From Magnetospirillum fulvum MGU-K5 (GTDB lineage: Bacteria; Pseudomonadota; Alphaproteobacteria; Rhodospirillales; Magnetospirillaceae), in contig NZ_AQPH01000016.1 in NCBI RefSeq assembly GCF_000442515.1, positions 1 to 57,607 on the forward strand: a stretch of 57,607 nucleotides of DNA, given 5' to 3'. The notes under the pieces were generated by a model that was not told the origin of the DNA, searched no databases, and was given only the letters and a program-made list of their open reading frames with translations. Below, in pieces: positions 24,952 to 33,788 of the stretch. Every line of letters starts with the position of its first letter. The first letter of the stretch is position 1. Position numbers and translations under genes: made by a program.

Positions 24952-25294
24952 CAACCGCCCCCGATCGAACAATCCGAGTTTGTAATTTTCTCACACGATC
25001 GTGCAACAATTGATCAAATGAAACAGCACACAAGTCTTACCGGAATGTCAGAAAATTCCTCCCGAGACGCCCACTTTATCGGGCCAAGGTGCGTGATCCT
25101 CACTCCCTGAAGCGTCTCTGTTGATCGGCGGAATCGCCCTCTCATCTCTGCCCGATAACAACCAAGAATAATTCCAGCTGAACCGATTAAGGACAACAGC
25201 GGTGGCGGCCCGCTGCACCACCCTGCCGTTTGGATAGGGCAGCTTTCATGACATTTTTCTTGCCCAATCAATCCCATAACCGTAATGAGGTTAT
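24952..25294. other. Divergent intergenic region
   Basis: The gap between the lipoprotein operon (minus) and the receptor operon (plus). I see no supported gene. It contains a 7-bp inverted repeat gagacgc/gcgtctc (25064-25070, 25112-25118) with a 41-nt spacer; its rightmost part should hold the receptor promoter. Confidence 0.4.
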
Positions 25295-25319
25295 CGCTAT
25301 ATATAAAAACTATATAGCG
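25295..25319. promoter_or_regulatory. ModE-box-like palindrome upstream of the TonB-dependent receptor
   Basis: Perfect 9-bp arms cgctatata (25295-25303) and tatatagcg (25311-25319), with a 7-nt spacer. The arms match the CGnTATATA / TATATnnCG type of half-site used by ModE-family molybdate regulators, although the spacer is one base longer than the form I recall. It lies about 90 bp before the receptor start codon, in front of the structured leader. Confidence 0.55.
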
Positions 25320-25327
25320 CTACGCGA

Positions 25328-25407
25328 TGTGGCTGGATTGGGGCCGCCCAGAGTGCCTTTGCACCCCGGGACGCAAGGCCAGCCAATGACGATGTGGGGG
25401 AACCATC
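25328..25407 (+). ncRNA. Candidate structured 5' leader of the receptor mRNA
   Basis: Outer stem ggctgg (25331-25336) with ccagcc (25379-25384), containing gggg/cccc pairing and a perfect gtgc-cttt-gcac hairpin (25353-25364). A conserved-looking segment GGGACGCAAGGCC follows the inner stems; it recalls the 3' half of class I c-di-GMP riboswitches (GGGACGCAAAGCC), but the matching 5' half (GGCAAACC) is missing, so I do not assign that class. Confidence 0.35.
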
Positions 25408-27426
25408 ATGATAAGACCGATGACGGTCACGGTTTTGGCCTGTACAGCCTTAGGGTCGATTTCGGCCCAGGCTGGCGAAGAAGCCGGGGTCTTTACCCTG
25501 GGAGAAGTTCATGTAAACGCACCTGTGGAAAGTCAGATTCCCGGATCATCCGTTCTAACCATGGACGAGATGCGGTTGTTAAATCGCGAAACGCTCGACG
25601 ACGCCCTGAATGCGATGTCGGGCACATCGATCACTCATGGCGGTACATCCCGCAACGAATCCAATTATTTCATCCGGGGCATGGATCGCTTGCGCGTTCC
25701 GCTCTATATCGACGGCATCCGGGTCTATATGCCCTATGATAACCGGCTCGACATGGCCCGGTTCACCACCTCGGACATTGCCGAAATCCAGGTGACCAAG
25801 GGCTATACCTCGGTCATAAACGGTCCCGGCGCGATGGGAGGCTCGGTCAATCTGGTCAGCCGTCGTCCGACCTCGGCCTTGAGCGGCGACGTCCGTACCG
25901 GAACCAGTTTTGACGCGAACGGAGCGTTCAACGGCTTCACCACCGATGCGTATGTCGGGTCGATGCAAAAGAACTGGTACATCCAGGGCTCGGGCCAATG
26001 GGCGCAGAAAGATCATTTCGCCCTCTCCGACGATTTCAAGGCGACCCCGTCGGAAAACGGCGGCAACCGCAACGAATCGCAGAAGCAGGATTACAAGATC
26101 AATCTGAAGGTCGGCTACGTCCCGAACGCTGACGACGAATACAGCATCAACTACATCGATCAAAATGGCCGCAAGAGTGCGCCGCCGAATACGGTCTATA
26201 ACAATCGCTACTGGCGCTGGCCGGAGTGGGGCAAGAAAAGCCTGTACTGGCTCTCGAAAACCACCGCCGACGACGGGTCGTACCTCAAGGTTCGCGCCTT
26301 CTACGACCAGATGGACAATACGATCGATTTCTACGCCAACAACACATACACGACCCCACATGCCAAGCAGGGGGTCTGGAGCACGTACAACGATTCCGCA
26401 TGGGGCGGCAGCGTCGAGGGCGGCCTCAACATGTTCAGTGGCCGCGACATGCTGCGCGCGGCGTTGCATGGACGGTCCGACACCCACAAAGAACGTTCGC
26501 GGGTCAGCGCCACCGTGCTGGAACCATGGCAGGAATCGAACGAAGACACCTATTCGGCCGCGTTGGAAAACACCTTCAAGGCGACCAAGGATTGGGATCT
26601 GATCGCCGGTATCAGCTATGACCTGAGGGTTCTCAACAAAGCAGACGATTGGGGCATCACCGGCAACAATGGCAGCGCGATCCATTACGACCGCGCCAAC
26701 GATCATGCCCTTAATCCGCAGATGGCGACGGTCTATCGCTATAGCGACAGCGGCAATGTCAGTGCCTCGATCGAGCGGCGGACCCGGTTCCCAACGCTGA
26801 GCGAGCGCTACAGCAACAAGTTCGGCACCGCCTACAACAATCCGACCCTGAAATCGGAAAAGTCGATCAACACCCAGATCGCGATCAAGGACAAGATCGG
26901 GGCCGACACCAAAGTCGGAGCCACCTTGTTTCACAGCTATATCGATGACGCGATCACAAGCCGTTCGATCAAGGTTGGGGCCGACACCTATACGCAAAAC
27001 ATCAATGTGGGAAGCGCCCGGCATAAAGGCTTCGAACTCGAAACCACGTCCCTGGTTCTTCCTTCGCTTGAAATCGGGGCCAATTATACGTTCCTGCTGG
27101 CCGAGGTCACCAACAAGACCCTGCGCGAGACGGGCATCCCCCGGCACAAGACCACCATGTTTGCCGATTGGGAGGCCGTCGAGGCCGTCCACGTCGTTCC
27201 GTCGGTTGAAATGGCGTCGGAACGCTGGATGCAGAACAGTTCGACAGACGCTTACTATCGCGGCGGCGATCTGGCCGTTGCCAACTTGAAGGTAGCCTGG
27301 CGACCGATCGACGACCTGACCGTCGAAGGTGGAGCGAAAAACATCTTCGACGCGAACTACCAAACCACTGACGGCTTCCCGGAGGAAGGGCGGAACTATT
27401 TCGCTAATGTCCGCGTTACTTTCTGA
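25408..27426 (+). CDS. TonB-dependent outer-membrane receptor
   Basis: 672 residues. Signal peptide to about residue 22 (ISAQA), plug domain from ~30 to ~155 (ETLDDALNAMSGTSITHGGT, RGMDRLRVPLYIDGIRVYMP, IAEIQVTKGYTSVINGPGAMGG, all standard plug motifs), then a 22-strand-type barrel ending in an aromatic residue (VRVTF). The usual TonB box is likely in the short VFTLGEVHV stretch. The substrate is not evident from sequence; the ModE-like box and the downstream binding protein suggest a metal or oxyanion complex. GGGGGAA lies 5 nt before the ATG. Overlaps tonB by 20 bp. Confidence 0.92.
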   Translation: MIRPMTVTVLACTALGSISAQAGEEAGVFTLGEVHVNAPVESQIPGSSVLTMDEMRLLNRETLDDALNAMSGTSITHGGTSRNESNYFIRGMDRLRVPLYIDGIRVYMPYDNRLDMARFTTSDIAEIQVTKGYTSVINGPGAMGGSVNLVSRRPTSALSGDVRTGTSFDANGAFNGFTTDAYVGSMQKNWYIQGSGQWAQKDHFALSDDFKATPSENGGNRNESQKQDYKINLKVGYVPNADDEYSINYIDQNGRKSAPPNTVYNNRYWRWPEWGKKSLYWLSKTTADDGSYLKVRAFYDQMDNTIDFYANNTYTTPHAKQGVWSTYNDSAWGGSVEGGLNMFSGRDMLRAALHGRSDTHKERSRVSATVLEPWQESNEDTYSAALENTFKATKDWDLIAGISYDLRVLNKADDWGITGNNGSAIHYDRANDHALNPQMATVYRYSDSGNVSASIERRTRFPTLSERYSNKFGTAYNNPTLKSEKSINTQIAIKDKIGADTKVGATLFHSYIDDAITSRSIKVGADTYTQNINVGSARHKGFELETTSLVLPSLEIGANYTFLLAEVTNKTLRETGIPRHKTTMFADWEAVEAVHVVPSVEMASERWMQNSSTDAYYRGGDLAVANLKVAWRPIDDLTVEGGAKNIFDANYQTTDGFPEEGRNYFANVRVTF

Positions 27427-28201
27427 CGCGGGTTTGGGGCCGGTATCCGGTGACGGATCGCTCTGGTCGCGGTCCGCCATCGCCTCTCTCCTGTTGCATG
27501 GAGCGGTGGCGATGGCGGTCCTGTCCTGGGGACCAAGACCCGCCGAGGAACCGCCGGAGCCCAATCCGCCGATCATCGTAGAGCTGGACATCTTGCCATC
27601 GAGTCCCGCACCGGTGCCACCCGTGGCCCCGCATCGGGACCCGCGTCCGGACCCGCGTCCGGCGGAGGGAGAGGCACGTCCGCTTCGGCACGAGCCTGTC
27701 AGCCCGCCTCGCCGTCCTCACACGATCGCAAGACCGACGGCCCCCGTTCCGACCGCGGTGACAGAGACGGCTCTGCCATCCGACACCGGGCCGGGAGAAG
27801 AAAGAGCCGCCTCGCCCGAGGCTTCCTCCCCGTCCTCTTCCGCCGCGAATGCGGCTGCGGGGGATGGAAATAGCCGTAGGGGCACCGTTACGGGATCGGG
27901 GACCGGAGGAAACGATGGCGATTCAATGGCCGCCTATCTGTCCGACGTCCGCGCCCGGTTGCAACGTGCCGTGATTTACCCCCCCAAAGCCCGCCGGATC
28001 GGCCTGCATGGCGACATCCGAATCCGGATGCGAATTCTTGCCGACGGCCGCATCGACCCCGATTCGGTCCGTGTGGTCGGGGATGGGGGGCATCCCGTGT
28101 TGATTACGGGGGCACTCGAAACGGTGGAACGGGTGGTGTTGGCAGCGCCGCCCACCCCGCTGATCGAGATCATCGCCCCCATCCAATTTCACCTGGAATA
28201 G
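27407..28201 (+). CDS. tonB: TonB-family energy transducer
   Basis: 264 residues: one N-terminal transmembrane helix (AIASLLLHGAVAMAVLSW, containing the family's Ser-His pattern SxxxH), a long Pro-rich spacer (~45-130), a Ser/Gly linker, and a C-terminal TonB domain (~180-264: YLSDVRARLQRAVIYPPKA, GDIRIRMRILADGRI). It transmits proton-motive force to the receptor upstream. Start 27407 (MSALLSD) lies inside the end of the receptor gene; GGAGGAAGGG is 16 nt upstream, which is rather far. Probably dedicated to this receptor. Confidence 0.88.
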   Translation: MSALLSDAGLGPVSGDGSLWSRSAIASLLLHGAVAMAVLSWGPRPAEEPPEPNPPIIVELDILPSSPAPVPPVAPHRDPRPDPRPAEGEARPLRHEPVSPPRRPHTIARPTAPVPTAVTETALPSDTGPGEERAASPEASSPSSSAANAAAGDGNSRRGTVTGSGTGGNDGDSMAAYLSDVRARLQRAVIYPPKARRIGLHGDIRIRMRILADGRIDPDSVRVVGDGGHPVLITGALETVERVVLAAPPTPLIEIIAPIQFHLE

Positions 28202-28210
28202 GAGAACAGA

Positions 28211-29473
28211 ATGAAGATCGCCCGTTTGTGTCTTGCCGCCCTGTGCGCGGTCGGACTGGCTGGCACCGCCCGCGCCGAAACCTTGCACGTCTACACCAGC
28301 TATCCTCCCGACATCATGGAATTGTACGAAAAAGCTTTCGCCAAGGTCCGCCCCGACATCAAGATCGAGTTCCAATGGGGCCACGGGGCCGAAGCGCTGG
28401 AAACGCTGCGCACACCAGACCAAGGGGGATTCGACGTGTGGTGGGCTCCGGCCGCCAACGCCTTTCCTGTCCTGGCCCGCGAAGGCGGCCTGCGCCCGCT
28501 CGGGGCTCTGCGCGACGGCATCGAGACCTCTGTATGGGGAATGAAGCTGGGTGACGATGCGGGAACGTATCTTCCGTTCGAAATCGCCGGCTATGGTTTT
28601 GCCCTGCGGCCGGATTATCTCACCCGTCACCATCTGCCCAAACCGACCAAGTGGAGCGACTTGGCCAAACCGGTCTATGCGGGTCATGTCGTAATGCCGG
28701 TGCCGTCTTCAGTCGGCTATGCCCCGGCGATGATCGAAATTCCGCTGCAATACCAGGGATGGGACAAGGGATGGGCGTTGTGGACCGAGATCGCCGCCAA
28801 TTCCAGCCTAATGGACGGCGGCGGCGGTGCCGCGCTGTTGAACGAATTGCTCGACGGGACCAAGGGCGTCGCCCTGATCATGGATTTCTTCGTCCGTCCA
28901 GCCCGCCTTGAGGGCAAGCCCGTCACCTTCACGTATCCGTCGGTCACCTTTGTCAGCCCGGCCCATGTCGGTATCACCGCCAAGGCACCGCACCCCGACG
29001 AAGCCCAGGCCTTCGTCAAGTTCCTGCTGTCGGACCCCGGACAGTCACTGCTGATGGAACCCGCGGTCTCGCGCCTGCCGGTCCGCAAGTCGGTTTACGC
29101 CAAGGCACCCGCCGGATTCCCCCATCCCTTCGACGCCCCCCCGCCAGCTCATGCGTTCGATCAGGCCAAAGCGTCCGCCCGGCAAGCCGTCCTGAAGGCT
29201 CTGTTCGATGATGTCATCACCAGCCGTCATGCCCGGCTGAAAGAGCTGTTCACCGCCATTCACGCGGCGGAAAAGCGTGGCGACAGCGCCAAGGCCGAGA
29301 AAGCCCGCGCCCTGGCGACCCGTGTTCCGCTGGATGAAGCCGCCGCCGCCGATCCCGGCATCAATGCGGTGATGACCAATCCCGACAGCGATGAGGCCAA
29401 GACAATCCGCGCCAAATGGCGGAGCCAAGCCGACGAAGCCACCACCCGCGCCTTCGCCGTTCTTGGGAAATAA
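28211..29473 (+). CDS. Periplasmic extracellular solute-binding protein (AfuA/Fe3+-type)
   Basis: 420 residues; signal peptide MKIARLCLAALCAVGLAGTARA. The mature start ETLHVYTSYPPDIMELYEKAF is typical of the AfuA/FbpA-like binding-protein family, followed by GGFDVWWAPAAN and LIMDFFVRPA. No ABC permease or ATPase follows, so it must use a transporter encoded elsewhere or hand its ligand on otherwise. The C-terminal ~100 residues are a helical, Lys/Ala/Glu-rich extension. Nine bp after tonB, so in the same operon. Ligand unknown. Confidence 0.85.
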   Translation: MKIARLCLAALCAVGLAGTARAETLHVYTSYPPDIMELYEKAFAKVRPDIKIEFQWGHGAEALETLRTPDQGGFDVWWAPAANAFPVLAREGGLRPLGALRDGIETSVWGMKLGDDAGTYLPFEIAGYGFALRPDYLTRHHLPKPTKWSDLAKPVYAGHVVMPVPSSVGYAPAMIEIPLQYQGWDKGWALWTEIAANSSLMDGGGGAALLNELLDGTKGVALIMDFFVRPARLEGKPVTFTYPSVTFVSPAHVGITAKAPHPDEAQAFVKFLLSDPGQSLLMEPAVSRLPVRKSVYAKAPAGFPHPFDAPPPAHAFDQAKASARQAVLKALFDDVITSRHARLKELFTAIHAAEKRGDSAKAEKARALATRVPLDEAAAADPGINAVMTNPDSDEAKTIRAKWRSQADEATTRAFAVLGK

Positions 29474-29483
29474 TACTGTCCTC

Positions 29484-29518
29484 GCCCCCAACTGCGCCGT
29501 AAGCGCAGTTGGGGGCGA
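29484..29518. terminator. Long bidirectional hairpin terminator
   Basis: A perfect 14-bp stem: cgcccccaactgcg (29484-29497) with cgcagttgggggcg (29505-29518), 7-nt loop, between convergent genes. No T-run on the plus side. Confidence 0.7.
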
Positions 29519-29527
29519 TCTTCCCGA

Positions 29528-31567
29528 TTACCCGCCGAGGCGGGTCAGAATGCCGACATCCCGTTCGATACTCTTCAGGGTCACGGCACGATCCCGAATG
29601 ACATCGGCCAGCACGGACAGCACTTGTTCGATCGCCGCCGTGTGGAGATGGACATCCTGAAGCCCGTCGGCCATGCCCTGAAAGCGATCCTGGGCACTGG
29701 TGAACCGCACTCGGGTCGAGTCAATATCAGAGCCGAGGGTCGACAGGGTCGCCTCGATGCCTGAAATCGCAGTCTGGGTCCGGGCGAGAGTGGTCTTGGT
29801 ATTATTGGCGAGATGCTTGACCTCTCCGGCCACCACGGCGAACCCCCGGCCGACTTCGCCAGCGCGGGCGGCTTCGATGGTGGCGTTTAATGCCAGCAGG
29901 TTGGTTTGCCCGGCGATGCCGTCGATTGTCGCGAGGATATCCCGCAGGCTGTTGACCGACTGGCCAAGATGAGAGAACTGACGCAGCAAGGCATCGGAGT
30001 CCGATTGGCTGCTCTCGAGCGTGGCGTTCTCTGCAATGACGTGCTGAACGTTCTGGATGGTAAGACGGACCTGACTGGTCTTCTCCACCGCCTGCTCAAT
30101 CCGCTCGCGCAGAGTGGCGCCGCTGGAGAAATGATCGATCAGCCGCTTAATGACGCGTGAGCGCAGTTGGTTGAGGATGGACAGGCGGCTCAGTCGGGCC
30201 TGGGTGTAATAGCCCGAAAAGCGAGCATACTGGATCGGGAAACTGTCGAGGAAAGGATCGGCGAAGCTGCCCGGCGGCCGGTCGAAGAAGAACAGCGCGC
30301 TCAGGGTCTGGTTGACATTGATCCCGAACAATTCGCCGAAGGTCGAAAAACCGCCAACCGGGATTTTATAGAGCCCATCGAAACGGGAGAGTTCGGCGGG
30401 GTTATTGAGCCTGCGCAGAATGCAGTCGTTGACGATCGCGCCGATCGGCTGCGGTTTATCCCGGAAAAAGGCGTCGAGATCGCGCCGGGTCTGATCGACG
30501 ATGTCCGTGGCTTCCAGCAACAGCAGTTCGTCACCGGCATTGACGTCACAGAAGAACGACACCACGCCCTGATCCGTATCGATCGCCGCCACCGAGCGGA
30601 CGAACAACTCGCCATCAATCTCGATCCCGAACGTGTGGCCTTTGAGTTGGTCGGCGACCCGGGCCACCGGCACGCCCAGCAGCCCGGCCAGGGCATCAAG
30701 AATCGGAATGACATGGCCGCTATCGAGATCGATTGCCGCCATCACGGTGCGACGGTCGGGATCGGCTTCCGCCACCACGAAAGAGCGACCGGTCTTTTTG
30801 AAATTCTGACTTTTCAACACCCCGTAACTGACCTCGGACGCCAGCTTCAGGAAGATCACCACGGCGTGATTCTCGACGGTGCTGCGGCCGTCATAGATCT
30901 CGGTCCGACGAAAATCGAACGTGCCTCCGGCCGATCCGCCAAGGAACAGACAGGGGAAATGGCCGCTCCGATACACCGCTTCCATGAAATAGTTTTCGCA
31001 CGATGACAACCCGTCGATCAGGGTCAACGCCAGACTGTCGCGCGGATCAAGCCGGAACGGCGGTATGGCCGATCCCAGCGCGGTGACGATCCGGTTGATT
31101 CGGTCTTCACGCGTCACGGGCGCTTCGCCCCGGCGAATGTCGGCGTTGGGCAGCGGCACCGAGCGGATGCAGACCTCTTTCAAGAGATCTGGCGAAAAGG
31201 CCTGCACCACGATTCCGGACCAGGACGGTCCGGTCGGGCGATAGAACGGCCCACTTTCTTTCCCGTCGCCACAAGCGCAAAGCTCTCCGGCGGTGCTGAC
31301 CGCCACCAGAGGAACCGTCGGTCCGGTCAGCCGACGCAACGACCGCACCACGCCGTCGAAATCGACATGAGGGGAGACATAAGCCAACACCAGCGCCGCC
31401 GGTCGACCATCGAACAGGAGATTGTCTTGTCCAAGGCCGGAAAGGGTCGAGTCTGTTGGCAACACCCGCATCAACGGAGCGGTGCCCTTGGCGGGGAGAG
31501 GAGAGGTCGGTTGCGGAGGTTCTGCCGACTGCAAAACGAGGGGCGGCGTGCGACGGCGAAAGAGCAT
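29528..31567 (-). CDS. Soluble FIST-domain methyl-accepting chemotaxis receptor
   Basis: 679 residues without membrane helices. Residues ~30-260 form a FIST N domain ([50 protein letters not shown]); ~270-460 form FIST C ([17 protein letters not shown], then [15 protein letters not shown]). The C-terminal ~200 residues are a coiled-coil signalling domain with the hairpin [19 protein letters not shown] and [19 protein letters not shown] domains are proposed to sense small ligands such as amino acids; the MCP part should feed CheA/CheW. No WxxF tail is present. Confidence 0.9.
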   Translation of the reverse strand: MLFRRRTPPLVLQSAEPPQPTSPLPAKGTAPLMRVLPTDSTLSGLGQDNLLFDGRPAALVLAYVSPHVDFDGVVRSLRRLTGPTVPLVAVSTAGELCACGDGKESGPFYRPTGPSWSGIVVQAFSPDLLKEVCIRSVPLPNADIRRGEAPVTREDRINRIVTALGSAIPPFRLDPRDSLALTLIDGLSSCENYFMEAVYRSGHFPCLFLGGSAGGTFDFRRTEIYDGRSTVENHAVVIFLKLASEVSYGVLKSQNFKKTGRSFVVAEADPDRRTVMAAIDLDSGHVIPILDALAGLLGVPVARVADQLKGHTFGIEIDGELFVRSVAAIDTDQGVVSFFCDVNAGDELLLLEATDIVDQTRRDLDAFFRDKPQPIGAIVNDCILRRLNNPAELSRFDGLYKIPVGGFSTFGELFGINVNQTLSALFFFDRPPGSFADPFLDSFPIQYARFSGYYTQARLSRLSILNQLRSRVIKRLIDHFSSGATLRERIEQAVEKTSQVRLTIQNVQHVIAENATLESSQSDSDALLRQFSHLGQSVNSLRDILATIDGIAGQTNLLALNATIEAARAGEVGRGFAVVAGEVKHLANNTKTTLARTQTAISGIEATLSTLGSDIDSTRVRFTSAQDRFQGMADGLQDVHLHTAAIEQVLSVLADVIRDRAVTLKSIERDVGILTRLGG

Positions 31568-31864
31568 AAGAACCCTCCCAGCTTAAGCTCAGATGTTCCG
31601 TATATGCGCATGGTCATACACCACTTTCCAGACTAGGTCAGAAGTATATTTTCGGAAGCGGCCCAGCGGGAAAGGCCGCAGCCGTCCCCTCCTCCTTCGC
31701 CGACACCGCGACCGGGCGCATGTCATGCAAGGCTTCCAGGGGGTCCCCGGTAGCGGTCAAGCTTCGTCAGAGTGCGGCCGTCTCGTTTTTGGCAAAGACG
31801 GTCAGCAGGAACACCGGCACGTTCTGACCGTGATCGTCGCAACCGATCGACACGTCACCGCCTT
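31568..31864. other. Intergenic region with gene debris
   Basis: Apart from the toxin-like fragment at 31767-31870, I see no intact gene or strong hairpin here. It separates the FIST receptor gene promoter from the end of the LysR gene. Confidence 0.4.
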
Positions 31865-31870
31865 TCAGCG
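31767..31870 (-). pseudogene. Possible RelE/HigB-type toxin fragment
   Basis: On the minus strand this reads GCDDHGQNVPVFLLTVFAKNETAAL then stop. The VFLLTVFAKNE core is typical of the final strands of RelE/ParE-superfamily toxins (as in LL-x-FAKNEK). No N-terminal part or antitoxin is visible, and the 3' end is cut short, so it looks like a relic. It overlaps the end of the LysR gene by a few bases. Confidence 0.4.
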
Positions 31871-32758
31871 CCGATACCGCAGCGCGTCCACCAGCTTGGC
31901 GAAGGCCGGCTTCGGTTGACGGCGGCTGGTGAAATAGAGATGGTAACCGGGGAATGGATGGCACCAATTCTCAAGAACACGGACGAGCCGACCGTCTTCC
32001 AGGTACGCCCTGACATAGTCCTCGGGCAGATAAGCCAGCCCCAATCCGGATAGGACCGCCCACCGGATTGAACTGAGCGTATTGAAGGTCAGTTGCCCTT
32101 CGACCCGAACCTTCACCTCGCGGCCATCCTTGTCGAATTCCCAGGCATAGAGCCCGCCATAGGTCAGCAGACGCATATTGATGCAGCGATGACTGGTTAG
32201 ATCCTGCGGCGTCTCCGGCCTCGGTCTGGTCGCGAAATAGGCCGGCGTCCCCACGACCGCCATGCACAGGTCCGGACCGATGGGAACCGCGATCATGTCC
32301 TTATCAAGATGTTCGCCCATGCGAATTCCGGCATCGAATTGCCCTGCGACAATGTCCGTGAGACTGGAATCGATCACCACATCAACCTGGATGTCCGGAT
32401 ACTCCGGAAGGAATTTCTCCAGGACTGGCTGCAAGATGGTCTCCGCCGCGTGTTCCGCCGTGGTGATCCTGACCAATCCTGCCGGTTTGTCGCGCAGTTC
32501 GCTCAAAGCCGCCAATCCCGCGTCGATGCCCTCGAAATGCGGAGCCACCGCCTTCAGAAGACGCTCGCCGGCTTCCGTCGGTGCGACGCTGCGGGTGGTG
32601 CGGGTCAAAAGCTGGAGGCCCAGCCGGGTTTCCAACGCCCGGATAGTGTGGCTGAGCGCCGATTGCGACAGCCCCAGCTTGGCAGCCGCGCGGGTGAAAT
32701 TCCGCTCGCGAGCAATGGTGATGAAGGTCAGCAGGTCGTTGATGGTGGATCGCGACAT
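31865..32758 (-). CDS. LysR-family transcriptional regulator
   Basis: 297 residues. The N-terminal winged helix-turn-helix is textbook: NFTRAAAKLGLSQSALSHTI and RALETRLGLQLLTRTTRSV. The effector domain (from ~90) has PDIQVDVVIDSSLTDIV and the PVLEKFLPEYP segment typical of the group. Such regulators usually control a divergent gene; here the divergent position is occupied only by a truncated reading frame (32851-32928). Effector unknown. Confidence 0.93.
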   Translation of the reverse strand: MSRSTINDLLTFITIARERNFTRAAAKLGLSQSALSHTIRALETRLGLQLLTRTTRSVAPTEAGERLLKAVAPHFEGIDAGLAALSELRDKPAGLVRITTAEHAAETILQPVLEKFLPEYPDIQVDVVIDSSLTDIVAGQFDAGIRMGEHLDKDMIAVPIGPDLCMAVVGTPAYFATRPRPETPQDLTSHRCINMRLLTYGGLYAWEFDKDGREVKVRVEGQLTFNTLSSIRWAVLSGLGLAYLPEDYVRAYLEDGRLVRVLENWCHPFPGYHLYFTSRRQPKPAFAKLVDALRYRR

Positions 32759-32850
32759 TCATGAACACCCATCATAGCTTCATGAAATTCATACCACCTA
32801 ATTCCATGAGTACGGCAGCGTTACGCTGGCACTAAGCCACAACGTCCCCC

Positions 32851-32928
32851 ATGGACAGGATGGATCGATCGATGAAGACGAAGCTCGGCCTGGTCGCCAT
32901 TTTGCTGTCTGCCATCCTTCCACTCTGA
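32851..32928 (+). pseudogene. Truncated signal-peptide-like reading frame
   Basis: 25 codons encoding MDRMDRSMKTKLGLVAILLS then AILPL and a TGA. It looks like the signal peptide of an exported protein whose body has been lost. It starts 92 bp from the divergent LysR gene, where a LysR target gene would be expected. Nothing coding follows it, only an inverted repeat. Confidence 0.4.
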
Positions 32929-32949
32929 CTGCATTTGAGAGGCGTGCGC

Positions 32950-32988
32950 CCTAGCCAAACGCACTTAGAGCACGGGCGTTTGGCTAGG
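32950..32988. terminator. Inverted repeat, probable terminator of the methyltransferase gene
   Basis: Perfect 13-bp arms cctagccaaacgc (32950-32962) and gcgtttggctagg (32976-32988), 13-nt loop, located 40 bp downstream of the convergent minus-strand methyltransferase stop. Confidence 0.55.
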
Positions 32989-33027
32989 AAATGCAAGCGC
33001 GGCACCGTCACCGCACGCTATTCAGTC

Positions 33028-33696
33028 TCAGCCGATCCGCTGAGACAGTTCGATTTCCGCTCCGATCGGCGTGGACAGATAGCCGTGGCCGGGTGCCCGC
33101 ACGAGGGCGAGATAGTCTGGGCTGTGATCGGCGTTATCGGCGACAATCATCGCACCCGGCCGCAAGCGGCCTTCCACCAGGCGCAGAATATCGGGATAGA
33201 GGGCTTTGGCTCCGTCCAGAAACAGCAGGTCGATGCGATCGGGCAGACCATCGGCCAGGGTCCGCAGGGCATCACCTTCGCGGATCTCGACCAGATCGGC
33301 CACTCCGCCCGCGATCAGATGAGCCCGTGCCCGCGCCGCCTTGGAGGGTTCGAACTCGGTGGTGATCAAATGGCCGCCGCCATTGTCGCGCAGCGCTGCC
33401 GCCAGATGCAGGGTCGACAGGCCGAACGAGGTGCCGAACTCGACGATGCTGCGCGCCCCGCAGCTGCGCGCCAGGATGTACAGCAACCGGCCGGTTTCTT
33501 TCGACACGGCGAGGGGGGCATTCTTCAGCCGGGTGTAAAAGTCGGCATAGTCGGTCCTGCTCTGCATCAATCGCGCCAGTTCTTCGGCGGAAACGTTTGC
33601 CAGAGCCGAATCGGCGAGCGGCGAAATCGCTGCCGCATCTTCGAACAGGCGCTCCAGCAGAGGGGCAAGCGGGAGGGTAGTCAGGGTATTCTTCAT
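33028..33696 (-). CDS. Class I SAM-dependent O-methyltransferase
   Basis: 222 residues. SAM-binding motif I is SIVEFGTSFGLSTLHLAAAL, followed by motif II around HLITTEFEPSKA, and the LLFLDGAKALYPDIL stretch that carries the metal-ligand Asp of the catechol/caffeoyl-CoA O-methyltransferase group. The N-terminal ~60 residues are a helical cap (KNAPLAVSKETGRLLYILA). Divergent from the TetR gene with a 92-bp gap, so likely controlled by that regulator. Substrate unknown. Confidence 0.88.
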   Translation of the reverse strand: MKNTLTTLPLAPLLERLFEDAAAISPLADSALANVSAEELARLMQSRTDYADFYTRLKNAPLAVSKETGRLLYILARSCGARSIVEFGTSFGLSTLHLAAALRDNGGGHLITTEFEPSKAARARAHLIAGGVADLVEIREGDALRTLADGLPDRIDLLFLDGAKALYPDILRLVEGRLRPGAMIVADNADHSPDYLALVRAPGHGYLSTPIGAEIELSQRIG

Positions 33697-33744
33697 GTCG
33701 GTCTCCGATCCGGGTTCGACGCATCCTTGCGCCGGATCAAAAAT

Positions 33745-33757
33745 ACGACTAAATCGT
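33745..33757. promoter_or_regulatory. Small palindrome between methyltransferase and TetR genes
   Basis: ACGA-ctaaa-TCGT lies in the 92-bp divergent region, about 30 bp before the TetR start. It is a reasonable candidate operator core for the adjacent TetR-type repressor; its short arms make this tentative. Confidence 0.3.
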
Positions 33758-33788
33758 CATGTTTCCGATTCGCATTGGCCAAGCCCCC

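Noticed and set aside
25328-25407. Class I c-di-GMP riboswitch
   Set aside because: Only the 3' motif is similar; the conserved 5' GGCAAACC part and the second hairpin with its receptor are missing.
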